From assembly GCA_038363925.1 (NCBI GenBank), contig JAQQWL010000001.1:496001-560000 (forward strand): a stretch of DNA of 64,000 nt, in the 5' to 3' direction. A program made the position numbers and the translations under genes. Of this stretch, positions 35,701 to 49,263 are shown one piece after another. Numbering within the stretch: position 1 is the first letter of the stretch; each line of letters begins with the position of its first letter. The notes under the pieces are model-generated. The model was not told the DNA's origin, did no database searches, and was given only the letters and a program-made list of their open reading frames with translations. The stretch is from Apiospora phragmitis (Eukaryota > Ascomycota > Sordariomycetes > Amphisphaeriales > Apiosporaceae).

Positions 35701-36338
35701 TATAACGAACGTTATTTAAGTTTAAAAAAAAACCTAATAAAACGTACTAAGGTTTATATTAATAATATAAAAAAATATCTAAACGTGTAATAAAAGTCGT
35801 TTTTATCGATATAATAAGTAATAACTTATAAAAACGAAGGTAATTAAAATATATAAGTTTAAAAGTATTCGTAATAGTTTTATTAAAGTTATTTATTTTA
35901 TTAATAAATTAAAATTAATATTTAAATTAATTATTAAAATAAAAAGTATTTATATAAAATATATAAAAAATATTTATTATTATATATTTAATTTCCTTCT
36001 TTATTAATCGATTAAATTACTTAGCTCACCCTTGTATTCTAATAATCCAAATAATCCCTTTATTAATTAGATTACCGACTCATTTTCGTCATTCCCGGTA
36101 ATCCCTGTGATCTATTACGTGACGTTATCCTTACTACTTCTTTAAGCCGTATCTAGCCTACTACGGTTTAGGATATTATCGTCGTGGTCGCCGTACGCTT
36201 TTATAATATTAGTACGCTTATGTTAATATAGCTGGCGGCGCGGTCGGTGGCCGTGACATCGTACCCTAAGCGGGGTATCGTAAATCCGGCCCGGTGGTTT
36301 TATAGGTTTTAGCCGCATGATTAGGTCAGGTTGTAATA
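35701..36338. repeat. LTR of G1 (5' LTR relative to coding)
   Basis: Starts TATAACGAACGTTATT, ends GGTTGTAATA. Its second half keeps moderate GC content. Confidence 0.9.
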
Positions 36339-36932
36339 ATTAATTATAAATAAATTATTATTATAAAAGCTATTAATGTTATTAATTAGTTTCTTCTCTT
36401 TTTTAATTATTTTTAAAAATAAAATAATATAACATTAATACTTTTTTTAAAAAAGAATAAAATAAATCGCTTTTATAAAAACTAACTTTTATAACGTTAT
36501 TAAAAAGTTAAACCTTTAGTCTTATTATTATTAAATAATTAAAAAATAAATTTGTTTTTAAATTAATAAAGATTATTAATTTTAAACGATTATAAAAACT
36601 ATATTATTAATAACGTTATATTAATATATTTTAAGAATAAAATATAATTAATATATTATTATATAGTTTCTTTATTTTTTAATCTTCTAATATTAATTTA
36701 TATATAATTTAAAAGAAAGTTTTTTAAAAAGAATTAAATAAAGTTATATTATTATTAATAATAACTATATAGAGAAAAGGGACTTGTTTTTAAATTTAAG
36801 TTTTATTTATAAATAATTTTAAATAATTAAGCGATAATAAAGATTTAACTTTAAAATATTAATGAGTTTTTAAATAATTAGCTTTAAAAGGCGGCCACTT
36901 TTTATTATTTTAATAAAGTAAAAGAAATCGAA

Positions 36933-37220
36933 TATAATAAACGTAATTTAAGTTTTAAAAGAAACTTAATAAAATATATATAAGTTTATAATAATAATAT
37001 AAAAAACTAATTAAATATACGATAAAAAACCACTTTATTAATATAATAAGTAATAATATTTAATTTATAACGTAGTAATAAAAGGTTTAACAATTTTTAA
37101 GTAAACGTATTTATATAATAAAGTTATTAAAGCTATTTACTTTAGTAATAAATTAAATTAATACTTAAATTAATTATTAATATAAAAAGCATTTATATAA
37201 AATATATAATAAATAATTAT
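36933..37220. repeat. Truncated LTR fragment, same orientation as G1 LTRs
   Basis: Begins TATAATAAACGTAATT and follows the first ~280 bases of the LTR found at 47105. The distal half is missing. Confidence 0.6.
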
Positions 37221-37559
37221 TAATTACGGTTTTAAATTATCTAAATTCTTATAATTTATCACGTTTATTTTCGACTTGTAATAATCGTTTTATATATTAA
37301 TTATTATAAATTAATTATATATTACGAATTAGTTTAATTATATAATTAAATTTACTTTTAATATAGCTTTATAATATCTTAAAGCGTGTATAAAACTTAG
37401 TATAAAAACTACCCCGCGAAATAATACTTGTTAAGTTATTTATAACGATAAACTTTATTATATTATATCGTTATTAATATAATGATTAATATTATTTAAT
37501 TAAATAATATTAATTACGATTAATTAAAACTAAATAATAAAGGACTTAATAAAATAAAA

Positions 37560-39039
37560 GTAAAATATATATAATAATAAACGTTTTTTATATATTTTAT
37601 ATAAGTATATTTTATTTTAAGAATTAATTTATATATTAATTTTACTATAAATTAAGTGTTACTATTTATTATATTAATATAGCGATTTATTTCATACCAC
37701 GTTTAAATATTCTTTTCGTATTATTAATAAAAACTTAAATAACGTTTATTTTATCTTAATTATGTTTATCTTTAAAATTTATTACTTAAACCTTTAAATA
37801 ATAACTTTATAGAAACTGTATTAATATTTAAACTTAATTACCTCGTTTAAAAAAAAAAGAATTTTATTATTATCCTCGGCGCCTTTTAATGAGACCCCGC
37901 TATAAAGTTAATAATAAAAATAATAATAACGGCTTTATTTAATAAACGTTAATTAAACGAAAAAGAATTTTTAAAGAAAAGAATAATAATTATTAATATT
38001 ATTATATTAAGCTTTAAAAAAAGCGTAGCGAATTTAAATTTAAATAATATTAAAATAACCACTTTATATAAGTAGTGATTTAACGTGGTAAGTTTTAAAA
38101 TGCGGGGGTTTAAAGCTTTAAGTTTCGCATTTATTTACCTGGTTTATTTTATCTTATATATATAAGTCCTTAGTATTTAATCGTATACTGATTCATCTTT
38201 TTTAAATATACGCTCACTATATAAGGCATATAAAGCTTTTTTAAACTTTAATATACTTTTATTTTATATTAAAACATGTTATAACGTGCTACTATATTAA
38301 ATGAATTACTTACACTTTATAATGTTAATAAATTATATAAAAAAGTACGCCTTTTGTATATTCTTATTAATATTATTTAAACCTTTATTATATTTAAAAA
38401 AGAAATAAAGATTAATATATTAATAGTTATTAATAAAACAAGTTAAAATCTTTAAAGATTTTTTATTTAAATTAAAACTTATTAATAATTTTATTAAAAA
38501 ACGTTTTAAAACATTACTTAATAAATTATTTATACTGCCTCGGTTTTTTTAAAAAAAAATACTCGCTTAATTTAAACTTTATTTAAACGAATTTATAGAA
38601 AACAATTAATAAAATAAATTATATCGAATAAAGGCATAGCGAATTTTCGAGAGTAGTAATAGCTTTAAAAACGCTTTTAAATTAGTTTTTTAAAACCTTA
38701 ATAAAAAACGATAAGTTAAAAAAGAGCTTAAGACTTTAAAATAAAAAAGATTAATTATTTTTTAAATCGTTAAATTTTAACGTTTTATAACTCAAACAAC
38801 TTATATTAAAGTTATAAAACTTATAGTATATTATTAGAAGTTTAAAGAATAAATTAAAAATATAGTTAATTAATTTATTACCTTTAAAAATTTCTTTTTA
38901 TATATAAAGCTTATATTAAAGTCGATATACGCTTATATAAATATCGCCGTAAAAAGAATTAGTTAATAATAATAAAATAATCGAATATAAATTAACATAT
39001 AATTAAACGATATTATTAAATATAATATAAAAATATAAA
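37560..39039 (+). mobile_element. Gypsy fragment: LTR end plus decayed gag
   Basis: Bases 37560-37760 match the end of the inverted-orientation LTR seen at 55956-56604. The following sequence parallels 39560-40560 (leader with TTATTATTTAAACC, then the gag block at 38490-38990). The fragment ends where another LTR starts at 39040. Confidence 0.5.
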
Positions 39040-41811
39040 TATTACGACTTAACTCAATAACACGGCTAATACTTATTCGCGAAACGAAACTATAATAATT
39101 TAAAGCGTTTACGACGTTTTAAACGCGACTTAACCTCACCGGTTAACGTATATAACCTCACTTATAATAATAACTCAACTTATTATAACATTAATTAATT
39201 TATTAAAGTTAATATTATAATAGTAATTAATATTTAATATAAAAGTTTTAAAATAATACTTTTATAATAAAATAAAATAAATAATATAAAAAAGGTAATA
39301 TATAAATAATAATTAAAATAAAAAGAAGTTACGTAACGAATCTCGAGATTTAACGAGATTTTTAAATTTATAAAAATAAAACGAAATATATAATAATAGA
39401 AGTTTTTTATATATTTTAAATTAAAAACTAATTAGAATATTAATTTAATTTATTAATAAAATAAATAATCTTAATAACTTTATTATATAAATATTTCTAT
39501 TTAATTACTTTTATTATTATCTTAATAAAGCGTTTTTAATTATATATTTAATTACTTTTATTTTTACGAGTTATTATTTAAACCTTTAAATAATAACTTT
39601 ATAAAAACTATATTTATACTTAAATTTAATTACTTAACTTAATAAAGAGAAACTTTTATTATTATTTTTTACACTTTTTAATAAAATCTTATAAAGGTTT
39701 ATAATAATAATAATAGTTTTATTTAATAAATATTAATTAAATGAATTAAAATCTCGAATAAAACGACGTTAATTATTAACACTATTATATTAAGCTTAAA
39801 AAAAAGTATAATAAACTTTTAATTAAAAAAGTACTAAGATAAATATTTTATAATATTAATAAACTATACGAAAAAGTACGCCTTTTTATATTATTATTAA
39901 TATTATTTAAACCCTCGTTATATTTAAAAAAGAATAAAGATTAATACGTCGACGGTTTTTAATAAAACTAGCGTGAATTTTTAAGATTTGTTTTATTTAA
40001 GTTAAAACTTATTAATAGATTTATAGAACCCGTTTTAAAATACTATTTAACAAGTTATTTACGCCGCTTTATTCTTTTTAAAAAAGGCGATCGCTTAATT
40101 TAAACTTTATTTAAATAAACTTATAAATAATACTTAATGAGTTGAATTATACCGGGTAAAAATATAGCGGGTTTTTAAAAGTTATAACGGCTTTAAAGAT
40201 ACTTTTAAATCACTTTTTTAAAACCTCGACGAGAAATAATAAGCTAAGAAAAAACTTAAACTCTTAAATAAAATAAATGAGCCGCTATTTATACAGTTAA
40301 ACTCTAACGTAATATGATTTAATTAAACTATATTAAAGCTACGAAAACTATAATATATTATTAAAGGTTAAAAAAAGAAAATAAAAACGAACTTAATCGG
40401 CTTAATACCCTCGATTATTTTTTATATATAACATTTATTACTAAAATCAATACGGGCTTATATAAACGCCGCCGCGAAAAGTAAAGCGGTTAATAATAAT
40501 AAGGTAATCGAGTTTAAATTAATATAAAACGTATACGCTAATATATTAATATATAATTAAAAACTATTCATATATATAATAATTATAATAAACTTATAAA
40601 CTTTAATATTATTAAATATAATAAATAAATAAATAAAAACTTAATTTATTAAAATTATTAAAAATAAAGTTATTACGTTTAAAAATATTAATATTATTTA
40701 AATTAAAAGGACCTTTATAATCATTATTAAAAAAGTAGCATTTTAATTAATTATAATAAGTAATTTTAAATAGTTTATTATAATAATAAATATACCGCGT
40801 ATATAATAAATAAAAAAGAAATTAAATAATTCTTTAAAAGTTTTAAAATTTCAAAAGCTATAAATAAGACATTATAATAATATATAAAAACCCCTTTTTA
40901 ACGTATATTAATTTTATTAATAACGAAAATATATTTAATTAATAAAAATAACTCGTAAATTACTAATAGTTAATAAGTATATTAATAAATAAACTCGTAA
41001 ACGAAATTACTAAGCCTTAAAACTTAAGGATCGACAAATAGTTAATTATTTCGGGCATCCTTTACTCGAACTCTAAATACTTACGCTGAATACTTATTAT
41101 AGTAGGATTCGATTAAAGGGTTAACGAAAATTAAGTCGTAAGCAATGATTTTCTTATTTTACTTATAAACGAAATATATTTTACCCTTTTATTAATATCG
41201 TATATATATAACGTTTATATTAAATACTTTATAAAGTAACTTAAAAATAAATAATTTATTTTATACTTATGTTTTAACTATATTATAAAGAAAATTTAAA
41301 TATTTATATTAAATAACCGATAATTATATTTATTAATATAAAACTACTTATAAAAGTTATAATAATAATATTTAAAAAAACGATATTAAAGGAAATATTT
41401 CGACGATTAAAACTTTAAATATATTTAAAGAATACTACGAGCTTATAAACGTTTAAAAGAAAGTATTTAATGCTTTTAAAATATATAAATATATATTTAA
41501 TAAAATAAACCTATTATTATAAGTAGAAACTTATAAAGTAACTTATAAGCTAGTTAATAAATTCGAGTTTTAAATATTAAAGCTAGTATTTTATACGAGG
41601 AAACGTATAAAGATATCATTATTAATGTATTAAATAATACTCTATAAAAAAAGAAAAGATAGTAATAATATAGTATTTAATTATAAAAGTTTATTACTTA
41701 ATTAAAAAAATCTCGATTAAAAAATAAACTCCGTTAAATATAAAAGGATAATATTAAACGAATTTAAAAAAGTTTTTATATTATATAAATAATAAATATA
41801 AAAAAGGTTTA
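39040..41811 (+). mobile_element. Gypsy 5' part: shortened LTR, leader and decayed gag
   Basis: The LTR starts TATTACGACTTAACTC at 39040 and ends near 39544 (shorter than the 640 bp copies). The leader matches the reverse complement of G1 next to its 5' LTR. Gag-type coding at about 40050-40560 matches 35000-35400 of G1 on the opposite strand. The region ends at the TIR of a family-3 pogo element. It may be the front half of the gypsy copy whose pol lies at 52.4-55.3 kb. Confidence 0.5.
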
Positions 41812-43300
41812 ACGTGGTTTATTACTAAGTTAATTATATTATTAAGTCGGCCACTCTTTTCTTTAACTTACGTAATTAAACTTCTATACGTAGTATCTTT
41901 ACTATTATAATAATATTTTAATCGAAAAAAGATTATATTATTTTAGTAATTTAAGCGACGCGAGAAGGTTCGAATTAAATTAGTTAAAGAGCTGTTACGA
42001 AAGTGTACGACATCCTCTAAACTATTTTAAGCGACCGACTCCGCGGTATCGAACCTCAACGCGAAATCCGATATTTATAATATAAGTTAAATCTAATTAA
42101 AAAAAGTGCTTCGTAATTATATAATTAATTTAAATATTTAAAAAATACCTCTTAATATTAATATTATAAGAAATATAGCTAATATTTTTTTAAAGTCGCG
42201 CGGCGGCGACCGCGTTAATAAATATTAAGTTAAACGTTTTATTAATTATAACTTAGATTTTAAAACTTAAATAAACCGTTTATACGATTATTAAACGGCT
42301 TTTTATAAAAACATAAGTATTATTTCCGGCTAGTTCGCGTTAATCGTAAATATTAAAACTAAATACGATATTTTAAATAAAAATATATAAAATATTAATA
42401 AAACCGGCTTTATAATAAATATAATCGGGTTAATATTCGTTATAATACGTGTTAATCGTTATAAAAAAGCGAAATCGGTTTAGTTTAATAATTAAGAATA
42501 ATTAACGGCTATTAAATATATTAATTTATAAAACTATTATATTCCGTCGTTTTTAATCGGTTAAAGTTAATATTACCTCGTAAACTAGTTTTACGAATAC
42601 GACTTAGTAGGCGATTAAGTAATTAAATCGACTTTTAACGATTGAACCGATAATAAAACGAGCTTAAACTAGATTCAACAATTTAATACATATATTAATG
42701 CGCGAATAAAAGGCTTTTATCGCCTTTTAATTTTAAACGGTTACGAAATCTATATTTCGGCTAAATTCGAGGAACATTATAAAAATAACGGCATTATTAC
42801 ACTAAATATACCTTTTTATTTATTTTTTACTCATTATATTTTTTAAATATAATACTTTATTTATTATTAAAGCGTGGATAAATTATATTACGAAGTTAAA
42901 GTTCGTTATTATTTTTAAGGCCGCGTATTATATTATTTTATAAAAAATAAAACAAAATTTAAATTTAGTATATTTAGTTTAATACTTTATTACCCGGACG
43001 AAATAATTAATAAATTAAATATATATTTCTAAACGCTTATAATTAATTTATCGCGTTTAAAAACAATTAATACTTATAACCCCTAAACGTCGTTTAAATT
43101 TTAATAAACGATTAAAAACTTTATTTTTATTAAAAGTAAGGATTTTATCTATTAAAAAAGCTTTTCGATATTAATTTTAAATATTATAAATTAAATAATA
43201 ATAAAAAATGAATAATAATATATAAAATAATCCTTATAAAAATTAAAAACATACTTTATAAAAGGTTAATTTAATATATTTTTTAAGCGCCGGAGAACTA
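41812..43300 (+). mobile_element. pogo-type transposon, family 3, long copy
   Basis: The left TIR ACGTGGTTTATTAC is preceded by TA (41810-11). The plus strand reads through decayed DDE transposase: NINKTGFIIN (from NFDETGF) near 42400, YEYDLVGDxVIKST, then RIKGFYRLLILNGYE and SAKFEEHYKNNGIITL near 42700-42800, the second-Asp region (LILDG). The right end is not located. Confidence 0.68.
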
Positions 43301-43689
43301 AACAATCGCACGTTTAACTTAGAGGAGCCCTTTTTATATAAGAATTTTAAGAGCTATAAAACGAGAAGGTAAAAAGAAAGCATCTAGCGATTAATAAATA
43401 CAGAACGAGGGGTCCGTCGAAACGGAGGGCGACTAGTAGAAGACGCTATAATATCTACGGCGAAATAGGTTATAATACGTAAATATATAAGAAGAATATA
43501 AAATTAAATAACGAATTAAATAAAAAGTAGTAAAATATAGAAAAAGTAGATTTAATAATATAATTAATTTAATAATAAAGCGTAAAGAAACTATAGTTTA
43601 TTACGAATCGTTATCTTTTTTAAATTTAAAACCCTCTATAAAGAATTTATAGTTTATAAAGATAATAACGTATAAATAAAAGTCGCGAA

Positions 43690-44130
43690 CCTTTTAATTT
43701 ATATTAATAATACGAAAAGCTATTTAAATCTACGATAAAAGAAACGTATTATTAATATAATAAATAATACCATCTTAATTTATAAAGTAAATAAAAGTGG
43801 TTAAGAGAGAAAAATGTGGTATAATATAGTTATTAAAGCTATTTACCTTATTAATAAATTAAATTAATACTTAAATTAATTATAAAACTTAAAAGTATTT
43901 ATATAAAATAAATAAATAGTATTTATTATTATATATCTCGTTTCCCTTTCATTAATACGAAAATTTATCGAATTTATTTAAATTCTCTAAATCTTTTTTT
44001 ATTTTAAATTTACGGATCTCTTTTAAATCTCTAGATTTATTACGTAACTTAGGTTAGTTATTTATTTATAAAAACCGTTTTATTTTTAATACCTTAAAAA
44101 AAGTTTAAAAATATATGTAAATTAAAGTCG
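43690..44130. repeat. Decayed LTR, same family as 47105-47774
   Basis: Aligns with the 47105 LTR from its middle onward. The better copy has GAAGATCTATCGGATC where this one has GAAAATTTATCGAATT, i.e. G-to-A and C-to-T changes. The left end is unclear. Confidence 0.6.
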
Positions 44131-44299
44131 GCGGTAAATAAATTAAAGCTAAGCATATTAATATAGTAATAAATAAATTTATCTTTTTAAATAAAATAAT
44201 TATTAAATATTTAAAAACTTTTATTTACTCGTTACGTTATCTTTCATTAATTAATTCTTTAAAAAGAGTTTTTATTTATTCGGTTATAATTTATATATA

Positions 44300-46060
44300 T
44301 TAAACTTAATTCATTAAAAAAGTATAACGTATCTTATAAGCGAATGTCTCATTCTTTTACACCCTTTCTAATAAAATATAAATTAATTTCACCATAACGT
44401 ATTTAATATATTAAAAATAATTAGAATCCTTATCTCTAGATACTTTTATATTATTCTAATAAGTACGCGTATTATACCCGGGCTTTCCGCAGATTTTATA
44501 GCGTTATAAACGTGTCTTAAATATCTTTATATAATTACTCCTTTAACGCGATTCGTTTTATAACTATTTATTAATGTTCTTTTAAAACTGTAAATCTTTT
44601 TTAGCTTATATACAAAGTAATCTTCTATTTTATAGCCGTTTTTTTTATACGGCGGCGCCGGCTAAATATTGTATTTACTTTTCAAAGTGTCGCGTTCTTA
44701 TCTTTTAAAAGAATAACTCGGTATATAATATACATTATAACTTTTACGATCTAATTAAAGCTAGTTAAAATAAATATTAAAAAGCTATTTTAATACCGTA
44801 TAATACGGTTTCGAACGTATTCGGTTTAAGATTAAGCCTTAATCGAATTGTTTAAAAATTTTAATTCTTAAAGAATAAATAAGCCGAGAAACGTCCCCGG
44901 AGGTATTAAAGTATATAACTTTATATTTAATTATAAAATAATATATTTTAAATTATACGAAATAAGTTTTATTTTTTAAAAGCCTCCTTATATATTCGAA
45001 ATAATAAAAATCGCCTGGAACGCTTTTAAAAACGCTAGTAGGAAGTCCTCCTTTAAGATATAAGTAATATACGCCCGTATAAAATATTTAATTTCTTTCT
45101 CGTACGCCCTTTTTAATGTATAAAAACAGCCGATATTAAAAGGTTAAAGTTTATATAATAAATAAAAAAGTATATAGAGTATAATAATCGAGTTCTTTTT
45201 ATAATAAAGTTTAAAAATTATTAAGTAATAGCTTTCGTAGCCGATTAAGACTAAAAAACGATAACGACCCTTCGTATAAAACCTAGTATATTAATTAAAA
45301 TATCAAATCCAGTCCTCGCCTTTTTTATTCGTAGTCCAGCTATTTTTAGTAACTACGATCACCTAGTCCTTCGATAATAAGCTATTTTCGTACTAAGAAA
45401 AGAGGTATGTTTTCCCGGTAAAAATAATATATAAAAAGATGGCGTAATCGTATAATCCGACGACTTAAATAATTATAACTTATTCTTAATTCCCTTATTA
45501 TATTACCCTAGGTTTTTCGTATTGATTAAAAGTGGTTATAATTATTTAAAACGAGATTTAGCTTATAAAAAAGCCGGTCTCGTTAAAATTATAAATATCC
45601 TCCTTTTAAATCCCATACTTATAAATTATATTTCGTACGAAAATAAACTATACGCGATACGTATCGAGATCTTTATAAAAAACTCTCTAATAATTAATTC
45701 TTTAATTAAAACGCGTTTAAATGTCTAATTATTATCGTATAAAGTTAAAAGCCTAGTTAACGCCGACACGTCTCGTATCGTGTAAACTAAATAATCGATT
45801 CGCTATATCTTTTATATTACTTAGTTAAAAAAAAAGCGATCGCGTATTTAAATTAATAATATATCGAATAATAGCATCTTTTTCGGAATTTAGAAACTTT
45901 CGAAAATTCGTAAATATTTCGTATCGTATAGGTTAACTATTTCGTCTACGCTATAAAGTTTTTAATAAAACGTAATAAATTAATATAGCTTTTTATACGC
46001 TTAAAATTAAGTCTTCCTAGAGCGTTTAAAGCGCTAGAATTATATCACTCTTTTTTTTAA
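44300..46060 (-). mobile_element. pogo-type (Tc5 HTH) transposon, family 4, longest copy
   Basis: The minus strand starts with a decayed Tc5-type DNA-binding region (EKDAIIRYIINLNTRS) near 45850, then a region matching the DETGF motif near 45580 and the C-terminal block shared with 48.5-49.2 kb and 56.6-57.1 kb. Exact ends were not found. Confidence 0.65.
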
Positions 46061-47104
46061 ATTTATGGCATTTTCGGATATAAAAGAATATAAAAAAGGT
46101 TAAAGCTATAAGGAAATTTATAAAAGTGAGACATTCGCTTATAGGATACGTTAATTTTATAAAAACTTAAGGTTTAATAAAAAGGTTTTTTCTTAACTTT
46201 TAAAAAAGATTTTAAACTTATTATATAAGAAATAAACTAATATTAATAATTATTAAATTTTAAAGTATATTATTTTATAATACCTTTTAAAATAGCTTTT
46301 ATAAAACTAAAAAAGTTTTAATAAAAGTATAAAGTATTAAAGAAAACGTTTATAACTATTATACTTAAATAGCTTAGTTTATAAAATTAAAGGTTACATT
46401 ATTTTAATATAAAGCGATTTCGCTAAACGATTTACGAACTTAACTTAAAAATAAGAAAAAGTTATAAGTTTATCTTACTTAATATATAATTAAACTAAAG
46501 AGTAAAAGGTTTTATTATTAAAGGATATAATCGCATGCGTAAGTTATAATAGCGAAATATTTTAAACGAATATTAAAAAGATCTAGGCTTTATTTATTAA
46601 AAAAAAAGTGGTTTAATTTTATTATAAACGATTTAAATTATAAACTCGATTTTAAGCTTATAATTATATTAAGTATATATTATAACGAATTAATTATAAT
46701 TTATAAATATAAATACGTTTATAAACAATTAAGTTTTTTTTAAAAAAAAGGGTTTAATATAATTAAAATAGAAACGTTTTTTAAATTTAAAGTATAAAAT
46801 AAATATTTATATCCTTTTATAGCCTTGATTAAAATCTTTTAAAACGCTTTTTAAATAATAGTAATTTAAATAAAAATCTTAAATATATATTTTAATTATT
46901 TATTATATAAGTAATCGGTGAAATACTTAATTATATAATTAAATTAATTATTAAAATATTACTTTAATAATAACTTTTAAAAAAGGTTATTTATAAAACA
47001 CTATAGTTTTAGACTATAATAAGCGTTATATTCTAAGCGTACTATATTTAATTTTTAATAACGAGGTGTATTAAGTTAAGTTTATAAAAATAAAAATTAC
47101 ATTA
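46061..47104. other. RIP-decayed DNA, unassigned
   Basis: AT-rich with no LTR or TIR recognised. One stretch near 46620-46800 still looks protein-like on the plus strand (INDLNYKLDFKLIII), but no family is identified. Confidence 0.3.
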
Positions 47105-47774
47105 TATAATAAACGCTATCCGTGTTTTAAAAGAAACCTAGTAAGACGTATTAATAATATAAACGAGTATTTAAACGTATAATAAAAGAAACGCTTTATT
47201 AATATAATAAATAATAATATTTTAATTTATAAAGTAACAATAAAAGTGATTAAGCGAAAAGATTTATATAATAAAGTTATTAAAGTTATTTACTTTATTA
47301 ATAAATTAAATTAATACTTAAATTAATTACTATAGTAAAGAGTTCTTATATAAAATACATAAGGAATATCCATCGTTATATATCCCATCTCTCCTTCACT
47401 GATTTCGAAGATCTATCGGATCTGCCCAGATTCTCCAGATCCTTCTTCGTCCTAGATCTGCGGATCTCCCCCAGATCCCCAGATCCATCACGTGACCTGA
47501 GTTGGTCATCCATCTCTGGCCGTGCCGTTCTAGCTGTGCAGTCCCGGCTGTCCAGTTCGTACTAGCCGCCTGGTGCTGTCGCCGTTGGTTAGTCCCATGC
47601 TCTTTCCCCTGATGACCGTCATCCTGTCCCCGGCGGGTGGGTCCGTCATCGTTGGTGGGTCGTAAGCGCTGACTGGGTAGGGCTGGCTTATGCTGGGTCT
47701 CGTATATATTCCGGGATATTGTAGAGCCGTGTCGGAAGTGGGTTTAGGTCGCATGGTTAAGCTAGGTTATAACA
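47105..47774. repeat. Solo LTR with unmutated distal half
   Basis: 670 bp from TATAATAAACGC to GGTTATAACA, flanked by CATTA and CATAA (4 of 5 bases). The first ~280 bases are AT-rich; from about 47380 to 47774 the DNA is GC-normal with no decay. Confidence 0.72.
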
Positions 47775-48099
47775 CATAACCTTGAGTTATTTTTTTAATC
47801 GATTTTTAAATAAAAGCTATTAATTTAAAATATCACTTATTTATAGTTATAAAATAATAATAATATTTATAATTATAATATATAAATATATATAAGTTTT
47901 TAAATATATTATAAAACTATTAGATTTTTATAAAATAAAAAAATCTTTACTATTATATAATATACTTTATAAGCGAATTTATTAAATAATCGAATTTACT
48001 ACTTCTTTTTAATTTAATATAGACTTTCTTTTTTTTTAATTTAATATAAACTTACTTCTTTTTCTTTATTCCTTTATTATATAATATAGTCGGTATTTA

Positions 48100-49263
48100 A
48101 AAAAAAGCCAAATAATTTTAACGCTTTAAGCGATTTAAAAGAACTTAAAATTAAGTCTTTAATTTATTTTTAAAACGTACGATATCCTTTACGCGACCCT
48201 TTATAATTAACGGCTTAGTCTTTAATTAAAGCGCGAAATATTCGTTAATTATTATAAATTAACTAATTTGGAAAAAGTACGATTATATAATATATTATTA
48301 ATTTAAATAAGTGATCGTTTTTTCTTCGACTTAACAGTATAAAAAATATAGCGAATCGATTATTTTATTAACGCGACGCGACACGCGTCGGCGTTAACTA
48401 GGCTTCGAACTTTATATAATAATAATTAAACCTTTAAACGCGTTTTAATTAAAAAATCGATTATTAAAGAGTCTATTACGAAAACCTCGACGCGTATCGC
48501 GTATAATTTACCATTATATAAAATATATTTATTAAATATAAAGTTTAAATAAAGGATATTTATACTTTCGACGAGACCGGCTTTTTTATAAATTAAATCT
48601 CGTTTAAAATAATCGTAACCACCTTTAATAAATACGAAAAGCTTAAGGTAATATAATAAAAGAATTAAGAATAAGTTATAGTTATTAAACGCGTCGAATT
48701 ATCCGGCTACGCTATTTTTAATATATTATATTTACCGGGAAAATATACCTCTTTTTTAATATAAAAATAGTTTATTATTATAAAACTAAATAATCGTAAA
48801 TATTAAAAACGGCTAAACTATAAACGAAAAAACTAAGAACTAAATTTAATACTTTAATAAATATACGAAGTTTTATACGAAAAGTATTTATTACTTATTA
48901 ATTTTTAACGGCTATAAAAGCTATTACTTAATAACTTTTAAACTTTATTATAAAACGAACTCGATTATTATATTTTATATCTTTTTTCATTTATCGTATA
49001 AGTTTTAACCTCTCGACGTCGGCTGTTTTTATACGTTAAAAAAACCGTACGAGAAAAAGATCGAAGGTCTTATACGGGCGCATATTATTTATATCTTAAA
49101 AAAGATTTCTTACTAACGTTTTTAAAAACGTTCTAAGAGACTTTTATTATTTTAAATATTTAGGGAGGTTTTTAAAGGGTAGGAATTATATCGTATGATT
49201 TAAAATCTATTATTTTATAATTAAATATAAAGCTACGTATATTAACGCTACCGGCGACTTTTT
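48100..49263 (+). mobile_element. pogo-type transposon, family 4, 5' part of an interrupted copy
   Basis: The plus strand keeps FDETGFFIN near 48565-48595 and the C-terminal block QPLDVGCF-like (VGCFYTLKKPYEKKIEGL) near 49000-49070. It is interrupted at 49263 by an LTR and resumes at 51859-52380, where it matches the uninterrupted order seen at 57120-57660. Confidence 0.68.

Larger units (their letters stand above)
28695..36338 (-). mobile_element. Ty3/gypsy LTR retrotransposon G1, complete but dead (7.64 kb)
   Basis: Two direct LTRs (637 and 638 bp) bound a 6.4 kb interior. Flanking pentamers GTTAA and ATTAA match except for one G-to-A change, a 5 bp target duplication. Coding is on the minus strand: gag-like region about 35000-35500, reverse transcriptase with VYLNDIFIYFENNE (decayed YLDD box) near 32260-32285, post-RNase H motif GNENGRVDVLSR near 31490-31550, integrase beyond. 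Stops are dense throughout. LTR ends on the coding strand would be TG..CA before decay. Confidence 0.88.

Noticed and set aside
45522..45728. 68-codon open frame in the desert
   Set aside because: It lies antisense to the decayed family-4 transposase and is a chance opening in AT-rich DNA.
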